DNA of 64,000 nucleotides from Pelagibius sp. (lineage in GTDB: Bacteria > Pseudomonadota > Alphaproteobacteria > Kiloniellales > Kiloniellaceae): the NCBI RefSeq assembly GCF_028281305.1, contig NZ_JANQKD010000022.1, positions 55,598 to 119,597 of the forward strand, in the 5' to 3' direction. The position numbers were made by a program, and so were the translations under genes. This document shows positions 63,023 to 64,000 of the stretch, piece after piece (within the stretch, counting starts at the first letter, position 1; every line of letters begins with the position of its first letter). The notes beneath the pieces were generated by a model that did not search any database, was not told the DNA's origin, and was given only the letters and a program-made list of their open reading frames with translations.

Positions 63023-64000
63023 ATGTACGAGAAAGAAAAGGATCTCATTGACGCGTTCCGCCGCGGACAGATGAGCCGCCGCAGCCTGATCCGCGCCCTC
63101 GGTGTCCTGGGCGTTTCCGCCGGGACCGCCGGGGTCCTTGTGAACATGGTGTCCACCCAGGCCATGGCCGCCGACTTCGACTGGAAGAAGCACGCCGGCA
63201 CCGGGGTGAAGCTGCTGCTGAACAAGCACCCCTACACCGACGCCATGATCGCCAACCTGGATAACTTCAAGGCCCTGACCGGCATGGAGGTGGCCTATGA
63301 CATCTTCCCGGAGGACGTCTATTTCGACAAGGTGACGGCCGCCCTCTCCTCGCGCTCCAGCGAATACGACGCCTTCATGACCGGCGCCTACATGACCTGG
63401 ACCTATGGGCCGGCGGGCTGGATTCCCGACCTCAACGAGTGGATCCAGGACAGCGACAAGACCTCCCCCACCTACAACTGGGAGGACATGCTGGAGGGCG
63501 TGCGCAAGTCCTGCGCCTGGAACGGCCGCCCCGGCGGCGAGCTGGGCTCGGACGACGCCAAGCAGTGGTGCATCCCCTGGGGCTACGAGCAGAACAACCT
63601 GGCCTACAATGCCGGCATGCTGCAGCAGATCGGCGCTTCGGTGCCCACCAACATGAGCGAGCTGATCGAGGTCGCCGCCAAGGCAACGAAGGACATCGAC
63701 GGTGTCTACGGCATCGGTGTGCGCGGCTCGCGGAGCTGGGCCACCATCCACCCGGGCTTCCTCTCCGCCTATGCCAACTTCGGCGAGCGGGATCTGAACC
63801 TTTCCGGCGACGGCAAGCTTTCGGCGGCGATGAACACCGACAGCTCGAAGGCCTTCCATGCCGACTGGGTGCGCATGATCCAGGAAAGCGGCGCGGCCGA
63901 TTGGTCGTCCCACACCTGGTATCAGGTCGGCACCGACCTGGGCGCCGGCAAGTCGGCGATGATCTTCGATGCCGACATCCTCGGCTACTTCATGAACGGC
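63023..64000 (+). CDS. ABC sugar/polyol substrate-binding protein, 3' end outside window
   Basis: The first 326 residues of an extracellular solute-binding protein (family 1); the gene continues past the window. ATG 63023 follows GGGAGGA. The N-terminus has a twin-arginine leader (MSRRSLIRALGVLGVSAG, then MVSTQAMAADF), so Tat export is likely. Typical family blocks are NFKALTGMEVAYDIFPEDVYFDKVTAAL, and GWIPDLNEWIQD. It is probably the binding component of a sugar or polyol importer whose permease genes lie to the right. Control by the SorC protein just upstream is likely. Confidence 0.92.
   Translation, partial: MYEKEKDLIDAFRRGQMSRRSLIRALGVLGVSAGTAGVLVNMVSTQAMAADFDWKKHAGTGVKLLLNKHPYTDAMIANLDNFKALTGMEVAYDIFPEDVYFDKVTAALSSRSSEYDAFMTGAYMTWTYGPAGWIPDLNEWIQDSDKTSPTYNWEDMLEGVRKSCAWNGRPGGELGSDDAKQWCIPWGYEQNNLAYNAGMLQQIGASVPTNMSELIEVAAKATKDIDGVYGIGVRGSRSWATIHPGFLSAYANFGERDLNLSGDGKLSAAMNTDSSKAFHADWVRMIQESGAADWSSHTWYQVGTDLGAGKSAMIFDADILGYFMNG

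Overview
High-GC DNA, dense operons with ATGA start/stop overlaps, many oligopeptide-type ABC transporters, and a tarD very like that of Bradyrhizobium suggest a chromosomal segment of an alphaproteobacterium (perhaps marine or soil, Rhodospirillales/Rhizobiales-like; this placement is inference). I saw no rRNA, tRNA, CRISPR array, insertion sequence or phage gene. No gene-free stretch exceeds about 290 bases. Both window ends cut genes.

Layout. (1) 0-11.5 kb: a sugar-acid locus. It holds an alpha/beta-hydrolase-fold gene cut by the left edge, an IclR regulator, an oligopeptide-type ABC importer (binding protein, two permeases, fused double ATPase), a CapA-type phosphoesterase and two enolase-superfamily acid-sugar dehydratases, the second recognisable as D-tartrate dehydratase. 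Near-identical 19-bp palindromes precede both iclR and the importer. (2) 11.5-15 kb: PEP synthase/PPDK-like enzyme and an endonuclease III-like glycosylase. (3) 15-25.3 kb: a GntR/FCD regulator divergent from a second oligopeptide-type ABC importer that ends in an amidase and a gamma-glutamyltransferase, suggesting uptake and breakdown of gamma-glutamyl or amide compounds. (4) 25.5-34.3 kb: a surface-glycan island with four sulfotransferases, an FkbM methyltransferase, a Wzx-like flippase, a glycosyltransferase and GDP-mannose pyrophosphorylase. (5) 34.5-35.5 kb: an L-threonate-dehydrogenase-like gene.

(6) 35.5-40.6 kb, minus strand: a complete cytoplasmic group 3b-type [NiFe] hydrogenase operon (beta, lone cyclic-nucleotide-binding domain, gamma, small, large, maturation protease). 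Directly upstream on the same strand lies a sensory set (40.7-44.9 kb): a NarL/LuxR response regulator, a FIST-domain NosP-like protein and a NahK/ErcS-like hybrid kinase.

(7) 45-59.2 kb: a periplasmic quinoprotein locus. A PQQ alcohol dehydrogenase carries the Asp-x-Asp signature of lanthanide-dependent enzymes. Around it are a TauABC-like importer, a Sel1-like secreted protein, a PedA1A2BC-like transporter set, a PQQ-associated binding protein, a c-type cytochrome, a MxaJ/XoxJ-like protein, a NosR/NirI-like membrane flavo-iron-sulfur protein and its likely flavin transferase ApbE. I infer that alcohol oxidation in the periplasm feeds cytochrome c and possibly a NosR-like electron conduit, under control of the NosP/NahK-type sensors.

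(8) 59.2-64 kb: an FGGY (xylulokinase-like) sugar kinase, a shikimate-dehydrogenase-like oxidoreductase, a SorC-family regulator and the start of a sugar/polyol ABC binding protein cut by the right edge.
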